A stretch of DNA of 64,000 bases from Dyadobacter sandarakinus (GTDB lineage Bacteria > Bacteroidota > Bacteroidia > Cytophagales > Spirosomataceae), in contig NZ_CP056775.1 of assembly GCF_016894445.1 (NCBI RefSeq), forward strand, positions 870,001 to 934,000. The letters run 5' to 3'. The translations under genes were made by a program, and so were the position numbers. This document shows positions 44,764 to 53,858 of the stretch, in pieces. Numbering within the stretch: position 1 is the first letter of the stretch; every line of letters starts with the position of its first letter. The notes under the pieces were generated by a model that saw only the letters and a program-made list of their open reading frames with translations, made no database searches and was not told the DNA's origin.

Positions 44764-47010
44764 ATGAGTGAAGCATTTTTTGATAAAAAAGAATACAAGC
44801 CGCTGGACCGCGTGGATGGCCGCCTAAAAGTGACGGGTGCTGCCAAATACTCCGCCGAGTATGCATTGCCGGATATGACCTATGCGGTACTGGTCGGAAG
44901 CCGGATCGCGAAAGGCACGATCAAAAGTATCGACTCCAGAGCGGCAGAAAGGTCACCGGGCGTACTTGGCGTGATCTCACATGTGAATGCCATTAAGGTG
45001 CCCGGCTACCAGCCCAAGGGAGAGCACCCGTCGGAGCCATCTACAGGCGGGCAGCCGCTACGCGTGTTTTTTGATAATAAAATCTATTCAAACGACCAGC
45101 CGATTGCAGTTGTGGTAGCAACTTCGCTGGAAAAGGCCCGGCATGCCGCTTCCCTGGTGAAGGTCCAGTACAATAAGGAAGAACATAAGACCGATTTCGA
45201 CGCGCATACCGCAGATGCTGTGGTGCCTGCCTCGGCTAAGAAAAACCCGAAATCGCCGACTGCGGATTATGACCGGGGCGAGGCCGGCGCATTCGATACC
45301 GCACCTTACAAGCTGGAAGCCGAATACCTGATCCCGACCGAAGTACATAATCCGATGGAACTGCAGGCCATCATCGCCCACTGGGAAGCCGACGACCGAC
45401 TGACCGTTTACGATAAGGTACAGGGTACAAAAATGACCCAGAAGAACTTTGCCAAGGAATGGAACCTGCCGGAGGAAAATGTAAAGGTGATCACCACTTT
45501 CGTGGGAGGGGCATTCGGTAACGGGCTGCATAACTGGCCCCACGAAACGGCTGCGATCATTGCCGCAAAACAGGTGAAAAAGCCCGTCAAGCTGGTACTG
45601 ACGCGTGAGCAGATGTTTACAATGGTCGGTTACCGGCCCCGGACCTGGCAAAAGATCCAGATCGGGGCGACGAAGGATGGGAAGCTCGTGGCGCTCAATC
45701 ACACCTCCATAGGGCAAACGTCCAGCTACGAGGAATTTACCGAATCGACGCTGCGGCAAACCCGGATGATGTACGCCTCGCCCAATGTGAGTACGCGCTA
45801 CCGCCTGCTGCCTCTGAATGTGGCCACACCCATCTGGATGCGCGGGCCGGGAGAAGCCACGGGCGCATTTGCACTGGAATCGGCCATGGACGAAATCGCT
45901 CATGCAATCGGAATGGACCCGATCGAGTTTCGGTTGAAAAACTACACCGAGTCCGATCCGGATAAGAACATGCCCTGGTCAACCAAATACCTCCGGGAAT
46001 GTTATGATATCGGAAAAGAGAAAATCGGCTGGGATGACCGAAAACTGCAGCCCGGACAGGTGAAGGAAGGAGCGTGGCTGGTGGGCTATGGAATGGGTAC
46101 AGGTACGTTCGGCGCCAACCGTAATGCCGCCACCGTGCATGCGCAGCTCGATGCGGATGGTAGGCTTGTGATGCATTGCGCAATCACGGACATTGGCCCC
46201 GGTACAGGCACCGCCATGGTGCAGATCGCATCAAACGAAACGGGTATTCCCACCGAGAGGATCTCGTTCCATCTCGGCAGTTCCGAGTTTCCGGCGGCCG
46301 GCCTGCAGGGAGGGTCTTCTACGGTAAACAGCGTTGGTCCGGCAGTAATGGCTGCATGCAGGTCACTCAAAGAACAGCTTATTACGCTGGCTTCGAAAGG
46401 TGCACCGGCGTTTGTTTCCGCGAAGCCGGAGGATATTTCACTTGAAAACGGACAGCTGCGCCTCGCTGGAAAATCTTCGGCGACGCTGAAGCTGGCGGAG
46501 CTGTTCAGTCAGGCTCGTGTTGAGAAGATAGAGACAACCCAGGAGTCCAAGCCCGATGAAAACCGCAATAAGTACTCTATGTATGCCTTTTCCATGCATT
46601 TCGCCAAGGTACACGTGCATCCGGCCACCGGACAGGTGCGGGTCAAAAAGATTGTGTGCTGTGCTGATGCAGGTACGATCGTGAGTCCTAAAACAGCAGC
46701 CAGCCAGATGATCGGAGGCGCTACGGGCGGTATTGGCATGGCACTCACCGAAGAAGCCGTGATCGATCACCGGTTTGGCAGGTACGTAACCAAAGATCTG
46801 GCCGATTATCACGTGCCGGTTCATGCCGACGTGCCGGAGATCGAAGTTCATTTTATCAACAAACCCGACCTGGTAGCGGATCCCGTGGGCAGCAAGGGAC
46901 TGGGCGAAATCGCCATCATCGGGGTGGCTCCGGCCATCGCCAATGCGGTTTTCAATGCGACCGGGAAGCGGATCAGGGAGCTGCCGATCACACCTGACAA
47001 GCTGATCTGA
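44764..47010 (+). CDS. Aldehyde/xanthine oxidoreductase molybdopterin subunit (PaoC-like)
   Basis: A 748-residue catalytic subunit of the xanthine oxidase family. It starts YKPLDRVDGRLKVTGAAKYS (first Ald_Xan_dh domain), contains QGTKMTQKNFAKEWNLPEEN and FVGGAFGNG, and ends with the catalytic-base motif VGSKGLGEIAIIGVAP, where Glu attacks via water at the Mo centre. It oxidises aldehydes or heterocycles; the substrate is not readable. It lies 30 bases after the FAD subunit. No XdhC/PaoD-type cofactor-insertion chaperone is in the window, so that must be elsewhere. Confidence 0.94.
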   Translation: MSEAFFDKKEYKPLDRVDGRLKVTGAAKYSAEYALPDMTYAVLVGSRIAKGTIKSIDSRAAERSPGVLGVISHVNAIKVPGYQPKGEHPSEPSTGGQPLRVFFDNKIYSNDQPIAVVVATSLEKARHAASLVKVQYNKEEHKTDFDAHTADAVVPASAKKNPKSPTADYDRGEAGAFDTAPYKLEAEYLIPTEVHNPMELQAIIAHWEADDRLTVYDKVQGTKMTQKNFAKEWNLPEENVKVITTFVGGAFGNGLHNWPHETAAIIAAKQVKKPVKLVLTREQMFTMVGYRPRTWQKIQIGATKDGKLVALNHTSIGQTSSYEEFTESTLRQTRMMYASPNVSTRYRLLPLNVATPIWMRGPGEATGAFALESAMDEIAHAIGMDPIEFRLKNYTESDPDKNMPWSTKYLRECYDIGKEKIGWDDRKLQPGQVKEGAWLVGYGMGTGTFGANRNAATVHAQLDADGRLVMHCAITDIGPGTGTAMVQIASNETGIPTERISFHLGSSEFPAAGLQGGSSTVNSVGPAVMAACRSLKEQLITLASKGAPAFVSAKPEDISLENGQLRLAGKSSATLKLAELFSQARVEKIETTQESKPDENRNKYSMYAFSMHFAKVHVHPATGQVRVKKIVCCADAGTIVSPKTAASQMIGGATGGIGMALTEEAVIDHRFGRYVTKDLADYHVPVHADVPEIEVHFINKPDLVADPVGSKGLGEIAIIGVAPAIANAVFNATGKRIRELPITPDKLI

Positions 47011-47033
47011 GTTGTTATATTATTCCTGTTTTT

Positions 47034-47074
47034 CAATCCCCCGGACAGCTGGCAGCAGGTAGTTCGGGGGATTG
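47034..47074 (+). terminator. Hairpin after the molybdenum oxidoreductase operon
   Basis: CAATCCCCCG and CGGGGGATTG form a ten-base GC-rich stem around a 21-base loop, 24 bases after the PaoC-like stop. No T run follows, so it may be a weak terminator or an mRNA end stabiliser. Confidence 0.55.
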
Positions 47075-47157
47075 CTGCTGATAAGCTTCTCGCTTGCAGT
47101 ATAAAGGCACAGTTGCGGGACTTACATGTGCAGATCCCATCCATTTACGCTGCAACC

Positions 47158-48816
47158 ATGAGCCTCATACCCAGAAGAAGTTTCCTGTCCCGATTGTCGC
47201 TGGCTTCGGCTGCGGTGGCGGCGGGCGGTTTTACGTTTCCTGTACAAGCCGGACGCGACCAGTTTGTAGAAGTGGAAATTGCGCCGGGCCGGCTTCGGGG
47301 CGTGCGGCATGAGGGTGTAAACATTTTCAGGGGAATTCCCTATGGCGGGAAAGTTTCGGGAAACAGGCGGTTCCGGCGACCGGGTCCGGTGGAGCCCTGG
47401 GCGGGTGTCCGCAGCTCGGTGTTCGGGGCGCCGGCCATGCAACCTCCCCGGCAAAACGAGCCTGCACCCGCGGAGGATTGTTTGTTCCTCAACATATGGA
47501 CGCCGGCTAACGACAACCGCAAACGCCCGGTGATGTTCTATAATCACGGAGGCGGATTCGTGATCGGCTCGGGTGCATCGCAAAGCCAGGATGGATCCAA
47601 CCTGGCCAGGAATTTCGATGTGGTTGTGGTACAAACCAACCATCGTCTCGGCTTGTTCGGTTTTCTTTACCTGGACGAAATCGCGGGGGAAGAGTATGCA
47701 GGCTCGGGTAATATGGGCATGCTCGATATTGTGGCCGGACTCAAATGGGTGCACGACAACATTGCGCAGTTTGGCGGCGATCCTGAAAATGTCATGATTT
47801 TTGGTGAATCGGGTGGGGGAGCCAAAACGTCGTGTTTGTATGCGATGCCTTCGGCTGCTTCCTATTTTAATAAAGCTTCCATTGAAAGTGGCCCGGGCGT
47901 GCGGATGACACCCAAAGAGGTTGCCGCTGAAACCACGGCCATGCTTCTCAGGACACTGAATATTGCTCCTGCCGACTGGAGAAAGCTGCTCGACATCCCG
48001 GCGGCAGATCTGCTTGCGGTACAGAACAGATTACCTTTCGTACCACCTTTTATCGACAAAGACAATCCGAAGAAAAAACCAACGCCCGGCGCCGGCGGGT
48101 TTGGTCCGGTGGTGGACGGGAAAGTGCTTCCCGGCCATCCGTTTGATCCCACAGCTCCGTCTATTTCCAAAAATAAACCCTTGCTCGTAGGCTGGAATGA
48201 GGATGAGTACAACTTCTTCATCTGGCAGCGGAAAGAGGTAGACCTCTTGAAAATGGATTTTGAAGGACTTAAGAAAAAGCTAGAACCTTTTCACGGGGCC
48301 GATACGGCCAAAATGATTGCTACATACCGGAAAACCATGCCCGATGCCTCTGCACCGGATATTTTCGTGGCAATTTCGTCTATTGCCATGATGGGCCTGG
48401 GCTCGATCGATATTGCAGAAAAAAAGGCAAACCAGCATGGAGCGCCGGTTTACCTGTACAATTTTGGATACAAATCAGAGAAAAAAATCCTTGACACGGA
48501 CTATCCTATGGGGACGCCCCATGCCATGGATATTTCGTTCAAGTTCAATAACGAAGTGCCGCCAAAAGATCCCTCTCAGCCCAGTGAAAGCTTTTTTGGC
48601 GGAAGCAGGCCCGAGCGTTTTATTGCATCGCATCACTTTGCCGAGCTGTGGACAACCTTTGCCCGCACCGGAAAACCCGCCGCAGCCGATGTTCCTGAAT
48701 GGCCTGCCTACAATTTGGAAGACCGCCCGACCATGCGCATTGATACCCGCTGCGAGGTGATCGACAACCGGTTTGCAGAAGAACTTGCGATGTGGAAGTC
48801 GATCGGGAAAGTTTAG
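47158..48816 (+). CDS. Exported type-B carboxylesterase
   Basis: A 552-residue alpha/beta hydrolase of the type-B carboxylesterase/para-nitrobenzyl esterase group. The start IPRRSFLSRLSLASAAVAAGG is a Tat-like signal. Oxyanion-hole YNHGGGFVIGSG (about residue 128) and the nucleophile in FGESGGGAKT (Ser218) are intact, as are EDCLFLNIWTP and the late HAMDISFKFN region (catalytic His). It hydrolyses carboxylic esters in the periplasm. It follows the molybdenum operon by 147 bases, so a functional link is possible but unproven. Confidence 0.92.
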   Translation: MSLIPRRSFLSRLSLASAAVAAGGFTFPVQAGRDQFVEVEIAPGRLRGVRHEGVNIFRGIPYGGKVSGNRRFRRPGPVEPWAGVRSSVFGAPAMQPPRQNEPAPAEDCLFLNIWTPANDNRKRPVMFYNHGGGFVIGSGASQSQDGSNLARNFDVVVVQTNHRLGLFGFLYLDEIAGEEYAGSGNMGMLDIVAGLKWVHDNIAQFGGDPENVMIFGESGGGAKTSCLYAMPSAASYFNKASIESGPGVRMTPKEVAAETTAMLLRTLNIAPADWRKLLDIPAADLLAVQNRLPFVPPFIDKDNPKKKPTPGAGGFGPVVDGKVLPGHPFDPTAPSISKNKPLLVGWNEDEYNFFIWQRKEVDLLKMDFEGLKKKLEPFHGADTAKMIATYRKTMPDASAPDIFVAISSIAMMGLGSIDIAEKKANQHGAPVYLYNFGYKSEKKILDTDYPMGTPHAMDISFKFNNEVPPKDPSQPSESFFGGSRPERFIASHHFAELWTTFARTGKPAAADVPEWPAYNLEDRPTMRIDTRCEVIDNRFAEELAMWKSIGKV

Positions 48817-48887
48817 GAAGGATGAACATGGAGGGCTGGCACGAAAATCCTGGGCAGGTGTGACTGGTACATCTATTACACGATTCA

Positions 48888-49418
48888 ATGGAACAAGCAC
48901 ACACGATGCCCCGGGAGGAGGCACGTCCGCCGCTGGTGGCAACCCTATCGATCGACCCGTCAGTTCAGGAATATTTCAATGAGCTCAGACGGACCTATTT
49001 TCCTCCGGAACGCAATTATCTGGATGCGCACCTGACCCTTTTCCATGCACTGCCCGACGAGCCCGGGATCCGGGAAGAGCTGCAAAGAGTTGCAAGGCAG
49101 CAGCCTTCCTTTGATGCGGTCGCTGAGCAGATTGTGTCCCTGGGTTATGGTACTGCTTTCAAGATCGTGGCCCCGGCGCTGCCAGCCCTGCACCAGCAGC
49201 TTCAGAAGCACTGGCATGACGCCCTGACCAACCAGGACCGGCAAAAAAGGAACTTTCACATTACGATACAGAACAAGGTGGAACCTGCCCGCGCCAAAGC
49301 TTTGCAGGCCGAACTGGGCCATGCGTTCAAACCTTTCAGCTTTGCTGTGACGGGATTCAGGCTATGGCGCTACCTCGGCGGTCCCTGGGAGTACCTCGAA
49401 AGCTATGATTTTCTTTGA
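48888..49418 (+). CDS. 2'-5' RNA ligase-like protein (2H phosphoesterase superfamily)
   Basis: A 176-residue protein with the two H-x-T/S-x motifs of the 2H superfamily: DAHLTLFHALP (about residue 46) and NFHITIQNKV (about 124), with matching spacing. Related enzymes ligate or cleave 2'-5' phosphodiester bonds in RNA, or hydrolyse cyclic phosphates such as 1,2-cyclic phosphodiesters. The real substrate is unknown. A second ATG at residue 7 is an alternative start. It sits between two esterase genes on the same strand. Confidence 0.85.
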   Translation: MEQAHTMPREEARPPLVATLSIDPSVQEYFNELRRTYFPPERNYLDAHLTLFHALPDEPGIREELQRVARQQPSFDAVAEQIVSLGYGTAFKIVAPALPALHQQLQKHWHDALTNQDRQKRNFHITIQNKVEPARAKALQAELGHAFKPFSFAVTGFRLWRYLGGPWEYLESYDFL

Positions 49419-49559
49419 CCATACACCCCTGACTCCGGGCCGCCTGAGCGGTCAGAACTGCGCTTGTGAGGGTGAATGGTTATGTTTAGCCTGCTTTCCG
49501 CTTTAAGTTACATCGTCTGCCCGGACGGTCAGATCAATGCACAATCCTGTTCCAATCCT

Positions 49560-50879
49560 ATGCAACTCAGTTTTACAATCCTGTCCATGCTGCTTGCTGC
49601 CGGCACTGCAGTGTACGGACAATCTGCACGCACAGCTGCCCCGGCCCAGCAGGCAGCCAACCGCCCGACGGTCGTAGCGGGCATTCCGGTGAACTACAGC
49701 GAAGATTCCACGGGTACCTACGTGCTCCCCGACCTGCTGAAATGCAGCGACGGACAGATGGTCACCAGCGCAAAAATGTGGACTGAAAAACGTCGTCCCG
49801 AGCTGCTGAAAATGGTGGAGGAAACTCAGTTCGGCAAAATGCCCCCGGCTCCCGGAAAGGTGAGGGCCAGCTTGCTGGAAAAAGAAACTATCGCATTGCA
49901 GGGTAAAGCCATCCGCCGGCAGGTGCGGATTTATCTCACCACCGACACGACGGATCACTACATGGACCTGCTCGTATATACCCCGGTTGCAACCAAAAAG
50001 CCCGTCCCGCTGCTCCTGAACATTTCTTTTCTGGCCTATAACCAGATTATCGAAGACGAAGGATTGCACGTGGGCAATATCTGGAAAGATGGAAAAAAGA
50101 TCCCGGCCACTCAGCCCGGTACTTTCGGGAAGATGAATATTGACCAGTTCATGGATGCGGAGATCGGCTTTGCAACCGTTTACTACGGCGACATCGAGCC
50201 CGACTTCAAGGATGGTTTGCCGCTGGGTATCCGCAGCCGCTACCTGAAAGCCGGCCAGGCTCAGCCTGCACCCGACGAATGGGGTGCGATTGCGGCCTGG
50301 GGTTGGGGCCTGAGCCGGGCACTGGATTATCTGCAGACCGATAGAAAGGTGGATGCGGGTCGTGTGGCCTTGCAGGGTGCGTCCCGCCTTGGAAAAACGG
50401 TACTCTGGGCAGGCATACGTGACACGCGCTTTGCCATGGTAATCGCCAGCATTTCCGGCGAGGGTGGGGCTGCATTGGCGCGTCGGAATTACGGGGAAAC
50501 AATCGCACACATCACAGATCCTTCCAGGTACCTTTATCAGTTTGCGGCCAATTACCATAACTATGCGGATCAGGTGCAAAATATGCCTTTTGATGCGCAT
50601 GCGCTGGTGGCTTTGATGGCCCCGCGCCCGCTGCTGCTGCAAACCGGCAGTACGGATTACTGGTCGGATCCGAAAGGGGAGTACTTGTCGGCCCTGGCGG
50701 CAGCGCCTGTTTACCGTCTTTTCAACAAAACAGCTCCTGTAAATGCGCCCTTTCCGGATGCGGGCGATACTGCTTTACTGATGAGCGACCTGGGGTACTA
50801 CATGCATGATGGCGGTCATACCGTGCTCCCGGAAGACTGGACGCTGATGATCCGGTACATGCAGAAGTTTCTCCGGTAG
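49560..50879 (+). CDS. CE15-like glucuronoyl esterase (exported)
   Basis: A 439-residue alpha/beta hydrolase with a signal peptide (SMLLAAGTAVYGQ). The motif LQGASRLGKTVLWAGIRDTRFAMV around Ser275, followed by SISGEGGAALARR with Glu301, and the late His in YMHDGGHTVLPEDW (His420), match carbohydrate esterase family 15 as found in bacteria. Those enzymes cut the ester between glucuronoxylan 4-O-methyl-glucuronate and lignin alcohols. The Ser-His pair is complete; the sugar specificity is inferred from family only. ATG at 49560 starts the signal; an earlier in-frame ATG at 49476 does not. No xylanase is adjacent. Confidence 0.87.
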   Translation: MQLSFTILSMLLAAGTAVYGQSARTAAPAQQAANRPTVVAGIPVNYSEDSTGTYVLPDLLKCSDGQMVTSAKMWTEKRRPELLKMVEETQFGKMPPAPGKVRASLLEKETIALQGKAIRRQVRIYLTTDTTDHYMDLLVYTPVATKKPVPLLLNISFLAYNQIIEDEGLHVGNIWKDGKKIPATQPGTFGKMNIDQFMDAEIGFATVYYGDIEPDFKDGLPLGIRSRYLKAGQAQPAPDEWGAIAAWGWGLSRALDYLQTDRKVDAGRVALQGASRLGKTVLWAGIRDTRFAMVIASISGEGGAALARRNYGETIAHITDPSRYLYQFAANYHNYADQVQNMPFDAHALVALMAPRPLLLQTGSTDYWSDPKGEYLSALAAAPVYRLFNKTAPVNAPFPDAGDTALLMSDLGYYMHDGGHTVLPEDWTLMIRYMQKFLR

Positions 50880-50931
50880 GTTTCAGGGGTTCTTTGAACG
50901 TTGGCTTTTTATAAACGATTTAACAAAATCA

Positions 50932-52083
50932 ATGCGCAGCTTTTACATTATTGCTACGGTATTCTCTTCTTTCTGCGTGATTACCGGATTGATCTGGGAC
51001 ATCTGCTGGCACCTGAGCATCGGACGGGACGGGTTGCTGTCGCCCCCGCATTTGATCATCTATCTGGGTGCGGTTGTGGCCGGTCTTTTTTCGGGGTATG
51101 AAATTCTGAGAAAGACATTCCGCGGCAGTGCAGATGAAAAAGCTGGCAGTGTCAGGATCTGGGGATTTTTTTACAGCTCACTTGGTGCATTATTCTGCGT
51201 ATGGGGGGCATTGGCCATGCTTACGTCGGCGCCGTTTGATGACTGGTGGCATAATACCTACGGCTTGGACGTAAAAATTCTCTCTCCCCCGCATACGGTA
51301 CTGATACTCGGGATTATCGGCATTCAATTCGGGGCCATGATCAGTGTTATTGCAGTCAAAAACCAGTTTTCTTTCCGGGTAAAGAATAAGTTTGAAAACA
51401 CTAGTTCCGATACCACCTTATTCTGGCTTTTTTCACTCTCCGCGGGGTTTCTGCTGACAATCTGGTATACGCTGCTGTCGGAAGAGCTCGGCAGGATGGA
51501 GTCGCACCATTCACGTTTTTATATTTTCGGTGCATCGGCATTTCCGCTGCTTTTAATGGCGGTGGGTAAAGCGGTGAAGCACCGGTGGACTGTTACCGCG
51601 GTTACCTGCGTTTATACCGCATTGATGCTGGGCACCTTATGGATCATCCCGCTGTTCCCGGCCGAGCCGAAACTGGGTCCCATTCTCAACCATTTCGACC
51701 ATTATCAGCCGTTTGCATTTCCATTACTGCTCGTTATGCCCGCATTGGCCATTGATCTGCTCAGGCATCAATTTGCCTTTTTAAATGACTGGATGTTAAC
51801 ACCCGTACTTGCGTCTGCATTCCTTGTTATTTTCTTCATTGTGCAATGGTATACCGGTGCTTTCCTGATGGAGTCGCCCTATGCGAGAAACTGGGTTTTC
51901 GGCAGCAGCTCGTGGTATTTCGGCAATGATCCCAACTGGGAGTTCCGGTATAAATTTGCACCCTGGATGCTCGAAAGTACGCCTGAGCTGATAAAAGGAC
52001 TGGCGGTGGCATGGGTGTGCTGTCTGATTTCTACCCGCATCGGATTAGCATGGGGCAACTGGATGCACAAAATACAACGATGA
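50932..52083 (+). CDS. Uncharacterised polytopic membrane protein with duplicated W-H/SPPH motifs
   Basis: A 383-residue membrane protein with about ten helices. Two related segments stand out: WDICWHLSIGRDGLLSPPH near residues 21-39 and DDWWHNTYGLDVKILSPPH near 104-122. Each is D-x-x-W-H...G-x-D...L-SPPH followed by a helix, so the protein arose by duplication. The paired His/Asp residues near membrane ends suggest metal or heme handling, but nothing proves it. The next gene begins inside its stop codon (ATGA), so the two are translated together. I know of no experimental function for this family. Confidence 0.82.
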   Translation: MRSFYIIATVFSSFCVITGLIWDICWHLSIGRDGLLSPPHLIIYLGAVVAGLFSGYEILRKTFRGSADEKAGSVRIWGFFYSSLGALFCVWGALAMLTSAPFDDWWHNTYGLDVKILSPPHTVLILGIIGIQFGAMISVIAVKNQFSFRVKNKFENTSSDTTLFWLFSLSAGFLLTIWYTLLSEELGRMESHHSRFYIFGASAFPLLLMAVGKAVKHRWTVTAVTCVYTALMLGTLWIIPLFPAEPKLGPILNHFDHYQPFAFPLLLVMPALAIDLLRHQFAFLNDWMLTPVLASAFLVIFFIVQWYTGAFLMESPYARNWVFGSSSWYFGNDPNWEFRYKFAPWMLESTPELIKGLAVAWVCCLISTRIGLAWGNWMHKIQR

Positions 52084-53738
52084 AAAAGCTACTCTTTCTG
52101 TTACTGATATTCCTTTCCGGTGCTGCCCATGCGCATGTAGGCAGTTCGGGTGTTCAAATGCAGGCACAGGCTGGTCCGTACCAGGTCCTGGTCAGTGTGC
52201 TGCCGCCCGATGTCATTCCGGGTACTGCCAGCATTTCTGTTTTTGTTGAAACGGGTAAAGCCTCCCGGATGACGGCGAGGCCGATCTACTTCAAATCGGG
52301 AGGCAAAGGTGCGCCTTCGGCAGATGCATTGGAAGTTGTTCCGGGCCAGCCTGGTCAGTTTAAGGGCATTGTCTGGTTCATGGAGGGAGGTTCTTCCAGT
52401 GTACAGATCCATATGGAAGGCGACCAGGGATCTGCAGAGCTGATCGTGCCGATGATGGCAGTATCCACGGCACAGCGCGGTATGCCGCAGGGACTTGGAT
52501 TGGGTTTGAGCATCCTGGGCTTGCTGTTGTTTTTGCTGATCATCACCACCATCGGAGCGAGTGTAAGTGACGCGCTGCTTCCTGCCGGTGCATCTTTGAG
52601 TGCTGCGCAAAAACGTAAAAGGTGGATGAATATGGGTATTGCAGCGGTAGTTTGTACACTCGTTCTGTATGGCGGAAGCAGCTGGTGGAACAGCTGGGCG
52701 GAGGAGTACAGCCAGTATATGTACCGGCCTTTACAGGGTACATCCCGCATCAGGCTGACCAACAATCAGCGCATTTTTGAATTAGAAATTGATACAACAG
52801 ACTGGCAGGCCCGAAACAGGGGAAGTATGCTAAGCACGCTCATTCCGGATCACGGCAAACTGATGCACACTTTTCTCATCCGCATTCCGGCCATGGATGC
52901 TTTCGCGCACGTACATCCGGAGCGGAAAGACAGTACCACATTCCAGTCGGTACTTCCCGGACTGCCGGCAGGCAAATACCTGGTTTATGCAGATATTGTC
53001 CGCTATTCAGGATTTGCCGAAACAATCACCGATACACTCCTAATCCCCGAAAGGAAGGATACCACTGCAGTGGCGCCACTGCCCTCCTCCGCCGAAGATG
53101 CATTTGTGATTACCAATCCGATTGATGCCCGGGAAAAAGGAGGCCCGGCTGATAATTTCGTGATCTGCGGAAAGCCCGGCTCGAAAACCGTTTTTCAAGA
53201 CGGGTCCTACGTGGTTTGGGAAGGACAGGGAAATGAAGCCCTGGAAGCCGGAAAACCCTACCAGCTGAAATTCGCGATTTTCAATCCCGACGGAAGTGCG
53301 TGCTTGCCGGAGCCTTACCTGGGTATGCTCGGACATGCGGCCGTCGTACGTACTGACGGCTCCGTTTACATTCATTTGCATCCGGCCGGATCATTCCCGA
53401 TGGCCGCCGGACAACTGTTTAAAAACCGGCTGGCCGACACCACAAAGGTGATGAAGCGACCGGTCCCGGCGGTATTCAGGGATAGTGTGGACCGTTACCT
53501 GTCCCGACTGGCAGCCATGTCGGTCCCCGTCAGGGAGGAATTTCTGATGACTGAAATGGGTATGTACGACACCAGCGATGCCAGTATGAGCGGGATGAAC
53601 CATACCAACCTGATCTCGTTTCCCTACTCGTTTCCGAAGGAGGGCAGCTACCGCCTGTTTTTGCAGGTAAAACGTAATGACAGGGTGTTAACGGGTGCAT
53701 TTGATGTAAAAGTGAGGGGTACAGATGGGGTGTTATAA
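52080..53738 (+). CDS. Membrane-anchored periplasmic protein with His-rich sandwich domains
   Basis: A 552-residue protein. Signal peptide ends AAHA-HVG, leaving a His near the mature N-terminus. A YtkA/CopC-like beta domain covers residues about 20-125. Two transmembrane helices follow (about 137-162 and 184-203). The C-terminal half has PDHGKLMHTFLIR (258-270), AFAHVHPER (275-282) with LPGLPAGKYLVYADI, a later MLGHAAVVRTDG and VYIHLHPAG, and MSGMNHTN: Met/His patterns typical of copper-binding extracytoplasmic domains. Copper is inference. Its ATG overlaps the stop of the preceding membrane protein, so they likely form a complex. Confidence 0.82.
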   Translation: MKKLLFLLLIFLSGAAHAHVGSSGVQMQAQAGPYQVLVSVLPPDVIPGTASISVFVETGKASRMTARPIYFKSGGKGAPSADALEVVPGQPGQFKGIVWFMEGGSSSVQIHMEGDQGSAELIVPMMAVSTAQRGMPQGLGLGLSILGLLLFLLIITTIGASVSDALLPAGASLSAAQKRKRWMNMGIAAVVCTLVLYGGSSWWNSWAEEYSQYMYRPLQGTSRIRLTNNQRIFELEIDTTDWQARNRGSMLSTLIPDHGKLMHTFLIRIPAMDAFAHVHPERKDSTTFQSVLPGLPAGKYLVYADIVRYSGFAETITDTLLIPERKDTTAVAPLPSSAEDAFVITNPIDAREKGGPADNFVICGKPGSKTVFQDGSYVVWEGQGNEALEAGKPYQLKFAIFNPDGSACLPEPYLGMLGHAAVVRTDGSVYIHLHPAGSFPMAAGQLFKNRLADTTKVMKRPVPAVFRDSVDRYLSRLAAMSVPVREEFLMTEMGMYDTSDASMSGMNHTNLISFPYSFPKEGSYRLFLQVKRNDRVLTGAFDVKVRGTDGVL

Positions 53739-53858
53739 GCCCCGGTATTACCCTTGAAAGTGGTGCTGGCGCGGCCTTTGCAATAGTGTAAGAAATGGAT
53801 GAAAATCGCTGGCATAGTTCTTATCAGAAATTGCATCCTTTCCTCACATGTATCACTT

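Noticed and set aside
49503..50642. A 379-codon minus-strand frame over the CE15-like esterase gene
   Set aside because: Antisense to a clear enzyme with full catalytic motifs; composition not protein-like.
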